DNA of 7,570 nucleotides from Alphaproteobacteria bacterium (GCA_017645485.1 JAGCOI010000110.1:1-7570); one strand, 5' to 3'. Counted from the first letter of the stretch, positions 1 to 5,830 are shown. Notes: a model not told the origin generated them from the sequence alone. Numbers and translations are program-made.

Positions 1-22
1 AAGGAAGCGCCAAGCGACCACA
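1..22 (+). repeat. Direct repeat, copy 1 (tail of a dispersed element)
   Basis: These 22 bases recur exactly at 229-250, 228 bases downstream in the same orientation. In the second copy they form the 3' end of a GC-richer hairpin-rich stretch, so this copy is probably the tail of another such element whose body lies left of the window. Flanking bases after the two copies differ. What is seen is the exact repeat; the dispersed-element interpretation is inference. Confidence 0.75.
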
Positions 23-85
23 TTGAACTTACAAAACAAGTGACCGAAGAAAGCTGCAAGCTTTCAAGACCGATCCCCTCTCTGA
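23..85. other. Short left-edge segment without assigned gene
   Basis: I see no convincing gene here. One forward frame is open from base 1 to the TGA at 172-174, but it runs straight through the terminator hairpin and the repeat, so it is more likely a by-product than a real C-terminus. A perfect 7-bp hairpin with a 3-base loop is present (49-55 pairs with 59-65). Any gene served by the terminator at 86-123 must end here or left of the window. Confidence 0.4.
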
Positions 86-123
86 CCACCAATAAAGAAA
101 CGGGTTTCATACCCGTTTTTTTT
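86..123 (+). terminator. Rho-independent terminator, repeat copy A
   Basis: An 8-bp stem (98-105 with 111-118) and a 5-base loop are followed by a run of eight T (116-123), the classic intrinsic terminator layout for plus-strand transcription. Bases 86-122, including about 12 bases upstream of the stem, are identical to 1105-1141. Identity beyond the hairpin means the pair is a true sequence duplication and not two similar terminators. Confidence 0.8.
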
Positions 124-250
124 GTTGGGCAGAGAGCGAACAGTCCGACACGACGTGACGGGGCTCGAGGATGAAAAATGCCCATAATGGCATTTTTCAC
201 CGCAAGAGGCGCAGTTTTGTCAGTGAAAAAGGAAGCGCCAAGCGACCACA
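124..250. other. GC-richer structured intergenic element
   Basis: This stretch is clearly richer in GC than its surroundings and contains two hairpins. The first is a perfect 11-bp stem, 172-182 with 189-199, loop of six; its T5/A5 arms could make it a weak terminator on either strand. The second is imperfect: 208-212 pairs with 235-239, with an inner TTTT/AAAA pairing (215-218 with 226-229). It ends in the 22-base repeat also present at 1-22. A 52-codon ORF (171-329) runs through it and into the antisense of the dipeptidase gene; it has no spaced ribosome binding site and I do not regard it as a gene. Function unknown; a REP-like or structured-RNA repeat family is the likeliest kind. Confidence 0.5.
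229..250 (+). repeat. Direct repeat, copy 2
   Basis: Exact second copy of the 22 bases at 1-22, here forming the 3' end of the hairpin element. The 3' arm of the imperfect hairpin (235-239) lies inside it. Confidence 0.75.
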
Positions 251-282
251 AAAATATCTAACAAAGAGAGCTCTGAAAACTT

Positions 283-312
283 TAATCGATCAGTGTAAAT
301 TTCCATCGATTA
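283..312. repeat. 8-bp inverted repeat over the dipeptidase stop codon
   Basis: Bases 283-290 and 305-312 are perfect reverse complements separated by 14 bases, and the right arm includes the minus-strand TAA stop at 310-312. On the minus strand the hairpin is followed by AAGTTTT, so it could help end or stabilise the dipeptidase mRNA, but the T run is too short for a confident terminator call. Confidence 0.4.
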
Positions 313-996
313 TCTTCCACTTTGCCTAGGCATGCCGTAAAAACAGTCTTTTCGCTTTGAATAAGCTCCCCACATTCTGTCACCATAACAAAAATGCCAC
401 CATTCATGCGGATAATTCTTAAATCCGGCATTTTCCATTGATCTTTTAAGAATAGAGCGATTTAACTTTTGTTCATCAGTTAATCCGTTTGATTTTGTGG
501 GCGTTTTTGAACTAACTTCCAAATAAACCGTTCCCATATCATAATCTTTACCTTTAGCATCACATAAAGTAATATCAACAGCACCACCTGTTTGATGCCC
601 ACCAAAACCAAATCGGGGATCAGCGCATACTGCTTTCGTTTCATTCACAATCTCTTGTTCGGAAAGTGTCGGATTATTGGTTTTTATTTCCTGATAATTT
701 TTATTCCATAGCTGAATTTGCTCCTCATGTGGACGAAAGGCTGAATATATTTTAAAAAAATAATTATCGGGTAATTCCTCTTGAGCTTTTTTAATTTTTT
801 CATATACGGACTTTCGCAAATATACGGCAGAACGTTGTTGTAATTCATCTGAAAAATAAAGCTTTTTATCTTGCTTTATATCCACTAATTCTTCATTATT
901 TTCATTGATATGTACACAATTAATGACTGATGCCGGTATAGTTTCACGCAAACCCAAATTCCATAGCATCATCTTGATTTTGTCTTTGCAAGACAT
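310..996 (-). CDS. VanX/DdpX-type D-alanyl-D-alanine dipeptidase (peptidase family M15D)
   Basis: A 228-residue zinc dipeptidase that by family would cleave D-Ala-D-Ala in the cytoplasm; no signal peptide is seen. Visible hallmarks, numbered from the start chosen here: S-A-F-R-P with Arg88, followed by Q and LW; His134 and Asp141 in GGHQTGGAVD; a DMGT segment; and EWWHF with catalytic Glu198 and third zinc ligand His201, then YGDR. The start at 996 is preferred because the minus strand has GGGGAG about 8 bases before the ATG and a good promoter just upstream. The open frame continues to a TTG at 1098, but that extension contains the promoter. The usual first Ser of SxHxxGxAxD is Gly here. In an alphaproteobacterium the likely role is peptidoglycan dipeptide recycling or D-Ala scavenging; no vanH/vanA partners are present. 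It may lie in an inserted unit between 37-bp repeats. Confidence 0.85.
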   Translation of the reverse strand: MSCKDKIKMMLWNLGLRETIPASVINCVHINENNEELVDIKQDKKLYFSDELQQRSAVYLRKSVYEKIKKAQEELPDNYFFKIYSAFRPHEEQIQLWNKNYQEIKTNNPTLSEQEIVNETKAVCADPRFGFGGHQTGGAVDITLCDAKGKDYDMGTVYLEVSSKTPTKSNGLTDEQKLNRSILKRSMENAGFKNYPHEWWHFCYGDRMWGAYSKRKDCFYGMPRQSGR

Positions 997-1023
997 TATA
1001 GCTCTCCCCAAAAAATTTATGTC

Positions 1024-1052
1024 AATATAGCGCAATATAATCAAAAAGACAA
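1024..1052 (-). promoter_or_regulatory. Sigma-70-type promoter for the dipeptidase gene
   Basis: On the minus strand TTGTCT (1047-1052) and TATATT (1024-1029) are separated by exactly 17 bases. The start would fall near 1017, giving a leader of about 20 bases containing GGGGAG before the ATG at 996. Its position inside the longer open frame argues against the TTG start at 1098. Confidence 0.65.
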
Positions 1053-1104
1053 GTTTTTTAAAAGGACTGTTCCATAATTCATATATTAAACTTACCAACC
1101 TATG

Positions 1105-1141
1105 CCACCAATAAAGAAACGGGTTTCATACCCGTTTTTTT
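1105..1141 (+). terminator. Orphan intrinsic terminator, repeat copy B
   Basis: Identical to 86-122: 8-bp stem, 5-base loop and seven T. It points rightward, yet the gene to its left is on the minus strand, so no visible plus-strand transcript needs it. It may now insulate queH from upstream readthrough. Reading the other way, the tract after the hairpin is broken by C and A, so it would be weak on the minus strand. Confidence 0.75.
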
Positions 1142-1171
1142 ATTAATATGCCGTTTTTATTGATTTTAAAC

Positions 1172-1198
1172 TTGATTTTTAATCGACTTTTTTATATT
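1172..1198 (+). promoter_or_regulatory. Candidate promoter for queH
   Basis: TATATT at 1193-1198 is a good -10 box; TTGATT at 1172-1177 gives a short 15-base spacer. Transcription would begin near 1205, only a base or two before the ATG at 1207, and there is no ribosome binding site before that ATG, so the mRNA may be leaderless. Weak -35 spacing keeps this tentative. Confidence 0.35.
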
Positions 1199-1206
1199 CA
1201 AAACAC

Positions 1207-1752
1207 ATGACAAACAAAGAAAAAATATTACTCTTATCGTGTTGTGCACCCTGCTCTGTTGCCGTCATTAAAACGATGGCTCAGCAACAGGCTGATTTTG
1301 CCGTTGTGTTCTACAATCCGAACATTCGTCCTTTTGCCGAATACGAAAAACGCCGCGATGAAAACAAACGCGTCTGCATGATATACGGTGTTCCTTTTAT
1401 AGAACTGGAATACGATAACAAACGTTGGTGTGATTTAACCAAAGGGCTTGAAAACGAGCCTGAACGCGGAAAAAGATGTTCCGTTTGCTTTGAAATGCGC
1501 TTAAAAAGAGTTATGCAATACGCGCTTGAAAACAAATTTACGGCTGTGGCTTCGGTTTTGGGCGTCTCGCGCCACAAAAATTTAGATCAGGTCAATCAAG
1601 CTGCTCAAAATGCATCTGAGCAAACGGGATGTCCTTACATACATATAGAAGGTCGTAAAGGCGGCATGCAGGAACTCAGGATACAACTTATTGCCGAACT
1701 TGACTTATATAAACAAACCTATTGCGGTTGCAAGCCAAATCAAAATTCTTAA
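1207..1752 (+). CDS. queH: Epoxyqueuosine reductase QueH
   Basis: A 181-residue protein of the QueH (formerly DUF208) family, which reduces epoxyqueuosine to queuosine at the wobble position of tRNAs with GUN anticodons; it is the non-homologous alternative to cobalamin-dependent QueG. The family's cysteine set is visible: Cys12, Cys13 and Cys16 in SCCAPC near the N-terminus, Cys91 and Cys94 in RCSVCFEMRL, and Cys173 and Cys175 in the terminal YCGC. These include the ligands of the iron-sulfur cluster. VLGVSRHKNLDQVN and GRKGG in between are also typical. Length is at the short end of the family but complete. The ATG has no Shine-Dalgarno sequence, and I found no preQ1 riboswitch pattern before it. 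The gene ends in the same TTAA as the convergent PAS gene. Confidence 0.93.
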   Translation: MTNKEKILLLSCCAPCSVAVIKTMAQQQADFAVVFYNPNIRPFAEYEKRRDENKRVCMIYGVPFIELEYDNKRWCDLTKGLENEPERGKRCSVCFEMRLKRVMQYALENKFTAVASVLGVSRHKNLDQVNQAAQNASEQTGCPYIHIEGRKGGMQELRIQLIAELDLYKQTYCGCKPNQNS

Positions 1753-3404
1753 TCATCTTTATTTGCAGACTTATAAGAAACCATAATTGTTTCGTCCGCC
1801 AATACAAACGGCGTTACTTCAAGAATTACACCGTTATCTTCTTCAAGCTTAAAGGGGGCATAGGTTTCGAAAATATGCTTTAAAATATGCTGTTCCAAAT
1901 TTGCCCAACTTTCCACTTTGGTAAAATATTTTTTTTGCATATCAAAAACCTCTCTGCTGTTCGGCAGATTCTGAAACTTGATGGCATCCGCATCAAAAAG
2001 TTTGATATATGCCGGATTAAAATACTTCAAATGCCCGCTTTGTGAAAATACCAATACGGCTTCGGATACATTATCCAAAATATTTTTTTGAACACTTAAA
2101 AGCTCATTGATTGTGCGCTCTGCCTCCAATTTATCCGAAACATCTTCATAAGCAAAAATCACACCGTTCGGATGTGTGGCCACCAAGCGACGCAATGTTT
2201 TTCCATCAGGCAAATGCAGTAAATCTTCTTTCGGTTCAATTAAATTTGAAAACAATTTTTCTTCATTTTGCCTGTATTCTTTAAAATCGGTCACATCCGG
2301 CAACATACGTTTATCCCGAATAATATTTAAAAAAGAAACATACGACAGCTTGTTTTTTAAATCCTCAGGCGTTAATTGCCACAAATCGGCAAACGATTGA
2401 TTATAAAATATCAACTCCGACTGTGTATCAAAAATCGCAAAAGCCGTTTTTAGTGCCGATAAAACGCCTAGATGTGCATTTTGATGCACCTTGAAATGCC
2501 TTTTTTCTTCATATAATTCACTAACATCTATCAGCTGTCCGACCGTCCCTATCTGGTCAAGATGCCCGTGTGTATGAAACGGATTTTCATTCATTTCAAA
2601 ATAACGTGCCTCGCCGTTTGTAACAATTTGCACGTCTTGTTTTTGTATTTGATTTGTCTGCACGGCTGTTTGAGATAATTCATCAGAAAGTTTTTGCCAT
2701 TTTGTTTTTTCGGTTGCATCCGTCATGCCCGTTTTTTGGGAAAAACCCGAAATTTCGGCATATTTTTTATTATAAGCTTCAAGTTTGCCCTCTTGATTCT
2801 TCAAATAAACAGGTGTTTTAATATTATCAATCAAATCTTCCAAAATCTGTATTTTTTCATCTTTTTTAGACGATTGTGCCGTCAACTCCTCAATTTTTAT
2901 CTGTTCTTTACTTAAATCGCGAAACCATAACATGTCGCAATATAAATTACCGTCCGCCCCGTTCACACGTGCACCGAACACATGAACACTGCGTTTTGTT
3001 GCCTTAATTGTAAACGTATCTTCAAATAAAATACCCTCTTCCTGCATTAACGCCACATATTTCTTAAATTTCAGCGCATCTTCCTTATATAAAACATTCA
3101 AAACATCATCAAAAGACGATTGCGTACCGTTTTTTAAATTGAGCATAACGGCCAATCTTCTTGAACAACGCTCTCGCACAAATTTACGCGGATCTTTGAT
3201 GGCATCATCGGGATAAACAAATGCAAAATACCCGTCTTTAGAAGCAAAAATAGTTTCGGCATAGCGCTCTCTGTCGCGATTTAAAAAATAATTTTTTTTG
3301 CGTTGCCTTAAAAATTTAACCTTAAAATCAACGGCGGCCGCCGCCAATACCGTACATGCCACCAAAGAAATATATAAAACCGTTTTTAAAATATCTGCGT
3401 CCAT
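1749..3404 (-). CDS. Membrane-anchored multi-PAS protein, kinase domain absent
   Basis: A 551-residue protein. From the chosen start it has one N-terminal membrane helix (about 9-27), a basic juxtamembrane stretch, and then about four PAS-like regions: roughly 46-163, 188-293, 313-423 and 438-545. A charged, probably coiled segment (about 163-190) lies between the first two. The last two are the clearest, with ILDNVSEAVLVF and FNPAYIKLF in the fourth. The layout resembles alphaproteobacterial PAS sensor histidine kinases, but the protein stops at ANKDD just after the last PAS, where a HisKA/ATPase module normally follows; no H-box, N or G box is present. It may be a truncated kinase, or a sensory scaffold acting through another protein. 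The ATG at 3404 is preferred over the in-frame TTG at 3440, because promoter elements lie just upstream of that TTG and it has no ribosome binding site. The ligand is unknown. Confidence 0.75.
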   Translation of the reverse strand: MDADILKTVLYISLVACTVLAAAAVDFKVKFLRQRKKNYFLNRDRERYAETIFASKDGYFAFVYPDDAIKDPRKFVRERCSRRLAVMLNLKNGTQSSFDDVLNVLYKEDALKFKKYVALMQEEGILFEDTFTIKATKRSVHVFGARVNGADGNLYCDMLWFRDLSKEQIKIEELTAQSSKKDEKIQILEDLIDNIKTPVYLKNQEGKLEAYNKKYAEISGFSQKTGMTDATEKTKWQKLSDELSQTAVQTNQIQKQDVQIVTNGEARYFEMNENPFHTHGHLDQIGTVGQLIDVSELYEEKRHFKVHQNAHLGVLSALKTAFAIFDTQSELIFYNQSFADLWQLTPEDLKNKLSYVSFLNIIRDKRMLPDVTDFKEYRQNEEKLFSNLIEPKEDLLHLPDGKTLRRLVATHPNGVIFAYEDVSDKLEAERTINELLSVQKNILDNVSEAVLVFSQSGHLKYFNPAYIKLFDADAIKFQNLPNSREVFDMQKKYFTKVESWANLEQHILKHIFETYAPFKLEEDNGVILEVTPFVLADETIMVSYKSANKDD

Positions 3405-3426
3405 TTGTCGTATCTGAAAAAAATGA

Positions 3427-3455
3427 TTGTCACTGACCAAATTTTATATTATAAA
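3427..3455 (+). promoter_or_regulatory. Promoter candidate for tsaB
   Basis: TTGTCA (3427-3432) and TATAAA (3450-3455) are 17 bases apart, placing the start near 3462 and giving a leader of about 36 bases before the tsaB ATG. It overlaps a minus-strand -10 candidate for the PAS gene. Confidence 0.5.
3448..3453 (-). promoter_or_regulatory. Minus-strand -10 candidate for the PAS gene
   Basis: The minus strand reads TATAAT here. No good -35 box is found 17 bases upstream. Transcription would begin near 3441 and give a leader of about 37 bases to the ATG at 3404. It shares bases with the tsaB -10 box, so the two divergent promoters could not be occupied at once. Confidence 0.35.
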
Positions 3456-3497
3456 GATTTTCTCGTAAATCATTTTTTTAACTAAAGTGTATAAATC

Positions 3498-4154
3498 ATG
3501 TGGACTCTCGCTTTTGACACAACAACAAATTTTTGCAGTATTGCTTTATTCGAAGATAAAATTAAACGCGATTTATATTCTGCCGAGATGACTTTCGGAC
3601 AAAGCGAAGCGTTAATTTTGCAAATTCAAAATATGTTGCATAAACACGATTTAAGCGTGCAAGACTTGGGGTTAACGGCTGTTTGCACGGGCCCCGGTTC
3701 TTTCACGGGTGTCAGGTCAAGTATTGCTGCAACGCGTGCTTTCGGTCTTACAAACAAAAAAATGGCTTTATGCGGCATAAGCGCCTTTGAAGCATACCTT
3801 CAGGCAACCAATTTATCTCAGGTCAAAGATTGCGTTGCCGTTATTATTGAAACAAAGCGTGAAGATTTTTATGTTGCCTGTTACGATGCCGACGGACATA
3901 AGCTTGAGGCCCCTAAAACGGCTCTTTTCGAAGATATCGTTCATGATTTACGAAACAAACATGTCACCTTTGTCGGCGACGGCGTGCAGCGTTTCTTATC
4001 AAAACAAACCGGTCTGCATATAGAGCATGCCTCGTTTGATATGCATCCCCCCGTTGACAGCTTAGCACTTGCGGCAATCGGTCGTTTTGAAAACCGAACG
4101 ATTGATTTTCCGAAGCCTCTCTATTTAAAGGCGGCAGATATCTGTGCAAAATAA
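3498..4154 (+). CDS. tsaB: tRNA threonylcarbamoyladenosine biosynthesis protein TsaB
   Basis: A 218-residue TsaB, the non-catalytic ASKHA-fold partner of TsaD. With TsaE it forms the complex that moves threonylcarbamoyl from TC-AMP (made by TsaC) to A37 of ANN-decoding tRNAs. The N-terminal MWTLAFDTTTNFCSIALFED matches the first beta hairpin of the fold, and GPGSFTGVR (65-73) is the family signature. Length is normal. The ATG has no evident Shine-Dalgarno sequence. In many proteobacteria tsaB is followed by rimI; here rimI is absent and ihfB follows after 75 bases, so cotranscription with ihfB is possible but not shown. Essential housekeeping gene by family knowledge. Confidence 0.93.
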   Translation: MWTLAFDTTTNFCSIALFEDKIKRDLYSAEMTFGQSEALILQIQNMLHKHDLSVQDLGLTAVCTGPGSFTGVRSSIAATRAFGLTNKKMALCGISAFEAYLQATNLSQVKDCVAVIIETKREDFYVACYDADGHKLEAPKTALFEDIVHDLRNKHVTFVGDGVQRFLSKQTGLHIEHASFDMHPPVDSLALAAIGRFENRTIDFPKPLYLKAADICAK

Positions 4155-4229
4155 AAAAAAAACTGGAAATTTATCTTCTAAGGCTGTATTTAAAAGAACA
4201 TATTTGACTTATAATCATAAGAGGTAAAA
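4155..4229 (+). promoter_or_regulatory. tsaB-ihfB spacer with -10-like box and ribosome binding site
   Basis: The spacer holds TATAAT at 4210-4215, without a good -35 box at the usual distance. A start near 4222 would leave almost no leader, so this box may be chance. AGAGG at 4220-4224, five bases before the GTG at 4230, is a good ribosome binding site and decides that start. No terminator hairpin follows tsaB, so readthrough from tsaB is possible. Confidence 0.35.
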
Positions 4230-4508
4230 GTGACCAGATCAGAATTAATTGCTAAGATAGCATTAAAAAACCCGAATTTAACAACAAAAGACGTTGAAAA
4301 AATTGTACATGTCATTTTGCAAAGCATGGTTGATGCTCTTGCCGAAGGCAAACGCATTGAGTTCAGAGGTTTCGGTGCCTTTTCCGTACGCACACGCACA
4401 CCGCGCACGGCTAAAAACCCCAAAACACTCAGTCTGGTTCATGTTGAAGAACGTCATGTTATACATTTTAAAACCGGTCGCGAGTTGCATCGCTTGTTAA
4501 ACGCATAA
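4230..4508 (+). CDS. ihfB: Integration host factor beta subunit (HU/IHF family)
   Basis: A 92-residue DNA-bending protein starting at GTG, with AGAGG five bases upstream. MTRSELIAKIA at the N-terminus, RGFGAF (46-51), TPRTAKNP with the DNA-intercalating proline at 64, and HFKTGREL near the C-terminus mark the IHF-beta type rather than HU. It would pair with IhfA, not encoded here, to bend DNA sharply at promoters, origins and recombination sites. Some usually conserved positions differ from E. coli IhfB: the Gly after NPKT is Leu, and both prolines of VPHFKPG are replaced (VIHFKTG). It is followed by lapA after 13 bases, the usual alphaproteobacterial arrangement, so the two are likely cotranscribed. 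Confidence 0.9.
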   Translation: MTRSELIAKIALKNPNLTTKDVEKIVHVILQSMVDALAEGKRIEFRGFGAFSVRTRTPRTAKNPKTLSLVHVEERHVIHFKTGRELHRLLNA

Positions 4509-4521
4509 TAAGGAGACTAAC

Positions 4522-4926
4522 ATGAATTTTATCCGAAGCCTTATTAATCTTCCTGTTTTTATTTTGGTTATCGTGCTCGCCGTTATGAATGACGAATCGA
4601 CGAACTTTGTTTTAAAATCATTTGACATTCGCATTACCGTTTCCGTCAGTGCGTTAATTTTAGCGCTCTTTTTTATCGGCTATTTCGTCGGACGTTTGGA
4701 CGGTTTTGTTGCCAACGCCCCGTTGCGCGCAAAATTACGCGAACACAAAAAGGCCAATAAAGCCTTATATAAAGAGCACGACAAGCTCAACAAAGAACAT
4801 GAAAAGCTTTCTTCAAATTTTTCACACTTAAAAGAAGATTTTCAACAATTAAAAATTTCAAAGCCAGGTCAAAGCAAAAGCTTTAGGGAAAAAATGTCCG
4901 GCTTTTTCAAATTTAAGAAAGACTGA
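4522..4926 (+). CDS. lapA: LapA-domain (DUF1049) inner-membrane protein
   Basis: A 134-residue protein with two membrane helices (about 8-22 and 40-58) separated by the short region typical of LapA, with VGRL after the second. A long, highly charged cytoplasmic coiled coil follows (about 66-112, rich in K/E/H with repeated KEHxKL) and a basic tail. In E. coli LapA works with LapB in lipopolysaccharide assembly control and LpxC turnover; lapB is not in this window. AAGGAG at 4510-4515, six bases before the ATG, is the strongest ribosome binding site in the window. It sits 13 bases after ihfB and 23 before accD, so all three probably form one operon. The family call rests on topology and gene order more than on a diagnostic motif. 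Confidence 0.78.
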   Translation: MNFIRSLINLPVFILVIVLAVMNDESTNFVLKSFDIRITVSVSALILALFFIGYFVGRLDGFVANAPLRAKLREHKKANKALYKEHDKLNKEHEKLSSNFSHLKEDFQQLKISKPGQSKSFREKMSGFFKFKKD

Positions 4927-4949
4927 AAATTTAAGGGAAAATTTTAAAA

Positions 4950-5810
4950 ATGAACTGGTTTATCAATATCGTTCGCCCGAAGATTCAGAAAACAACACCG
5001 AAAGAAATTGCAAACAATATGTGGGTTAAATGCCCCAATTGCAATCAGATGTTGTTTTCAAAAGAACTGAAAAAATCTTTATATGTCTGCACTTCATGCG
5101 GTCATCATTTAAGGTTATATGTTGACAAGCGTCTTAAAATGCTTTTTGATGATGAAAATTTTACGCTTTTGGAATTACCCAAATTAATGGATGATCCGTT
5201 AAAATTTAAGGATTCTCAAAAATATACCGACCGCTTGAAAAGCAATCGAAAATCAACCGAAAATCAAGATGCTCTTAAAATTGCCACGGGGCAAATCGGT
5301 GGTGTCGAAGCGGTTGTTGCCGCCATGGATTTTTCTTTTATGGGCGGTTCAATGGGTATTGTTGTCGGTGAAGGCATCGTCAAAGCGGCCGAGCATGCTT
5401 TGAAAAACAAACTACCTTTTATTACCGTTGCATCTTCGGGCGGTGCGCGCATGCAAGAGGGCATTCTCTCACTTATGCAAATGGCAAGAACGACTGCTGC
5501 CATACATCTTTTAAAAGAAAAAGGATTGCCGTTTATTTCAATTTTGGCAGACCCGACAACAGGCGGTGTTTCCGCATCTTTTGCCATGCTTGGTGATATT
5601 AACATTGCAGAAACAGGCAGTTTAATCGGCTTTGCCGGTCAACGCGTGATTGAGCAAACAATCCGCGAAAAATTGCCTGAAAATTTCCAGCGTGCGGAAT
5701 ATTTGAAAGAACATGGTATGGTTGATATGGTTGTTGACAGACAAAACCTGAAAGAAGAACTTGCAAGAATCTTAAAAATCTTAACAAACAAAAACAAAGC
5801 TCTTGCTTAG
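4950..5810 (+). CDS. accD: Acetyl-CoA carboxylase carboxyltransferase subunit beta
   Basis: A 286-residue AccD, full length. With AccA it transfers carboxyl from carboxybiotin-AccB to acetyl-CoA, making malonyl-CoA for fatty acid synthesis in the cytoplasm. The N-terminal zinc ribbon is intact: Cys28 and Cys31 in CPNC, Cys47 and Cys50 in CTSCG. The crotonase-fold core shows GGSMG (132-136), SSGGARMQEG (162-171), DPTTGGVSASFA (201-212) and GFAGQRVIEQT (227-237). AAGGGA lies 11 bases before the ATG, slightly far. In many alphaproteobacteria accD follows trpB-trpA and precedes folC; here it follows lapA directly, and a convergent glycogen synthase lies beyond it. Confidence 0.96.
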   Translation: MNWFINIVRPKIQKTTPKEIANNMWVKCPNCNQMLFSKELKKSLYVCTSCGHHLRLYVDKRLKMLFDDENFTLLELPKLMDDPLKFKDSQKYTDRLKSNRKSTENQDALKIATGQIGGVEAVVAAMDFSFMGGSMGIVVGEGIVKAAEHALKNKLPFITVASSGGARMQEGILSLMQMARTTAAIHLLKEKGLPFISILADPTTGGVSASFAMLGDINIAETGSLIGFAGQRVIEQTIREKLPENFQRAEYLKEHGMVDMVVDRQNLKEELARILKILTNKNKALA

Positions 5811-5830
5811 ATTAATTCTGACTATATCTG

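Larger units (their letters stand above)
86..1141. mobile_element. Possible inserted or duplicated unit flanked by 37-bp direct repeats
   Basis: Identical 37-base sequences at 86-122 and 1105-1141 bracket a segment holding the hairpin element and the VanX-like gene; the repeat-to-repeat period is 1019 bases. The right copy is a plus-strand terminator with no plus-strand gene before it, which fits an ancestral arrangement of upstream gene, terminator and queH that was split by insertion. No integrase or transposase is visible, so the mechanism could be recombination between dispersed repeats, site-specific integration or local duplication. The repeats are seen; the insertion is inferred. Confidence 0.35.

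Noticed and set aside
1..91. tRNA or tmRNA 3' end suggested by ACCA just before the terminator
   Set aside because: No T-arm of the TTCRA type at the right distance and no matching acceptor 5' strand in the visible sequence.
171..329. 52-codon ORF through the repeat element
   Set aside because: Lies in a hairpin-rich repeat, has no properly spaced ribosome binding site, and overlaps the end of the dipeptidase gene antisense.
310..996. Glycopeptide resistance cluster around the VanX-like gene
   Set aside because: No vanH, vanA-type ligase, vanR or vanS nearby; dipeptide recycling or scavenging is the better reading in a Gram-negative setting.
997..1098. N-terminal extension of the dipeptidase to a TTG start, giving 262 residues with a hydrophobic stretch
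   Set aside because: The extension contains a 17-base-spaced promoter and lacks a good ribosome binding site, while the ATG at 996 has GGGGAG at the right distance.
1142..1206. preQ1 riboswitch before queH
   Set aside because: The AT-rich leader has no stem with the A-rich tail of a preQ1 aptamer, and the likely transcription start leaves no room for one.
3405..3440. Longer start (TTG at 3440) for the PAS protein
   Set aside because: No ribosome binding site, it begins right at the likely transcription start, and it adds nothing to the membrane anchor. The ATG choice is moderate, not certain.
5811..5830. Bidirectional terminator between accD and glgA
   Set aside because: The 20-base gap has no inverted repeat and no T run.
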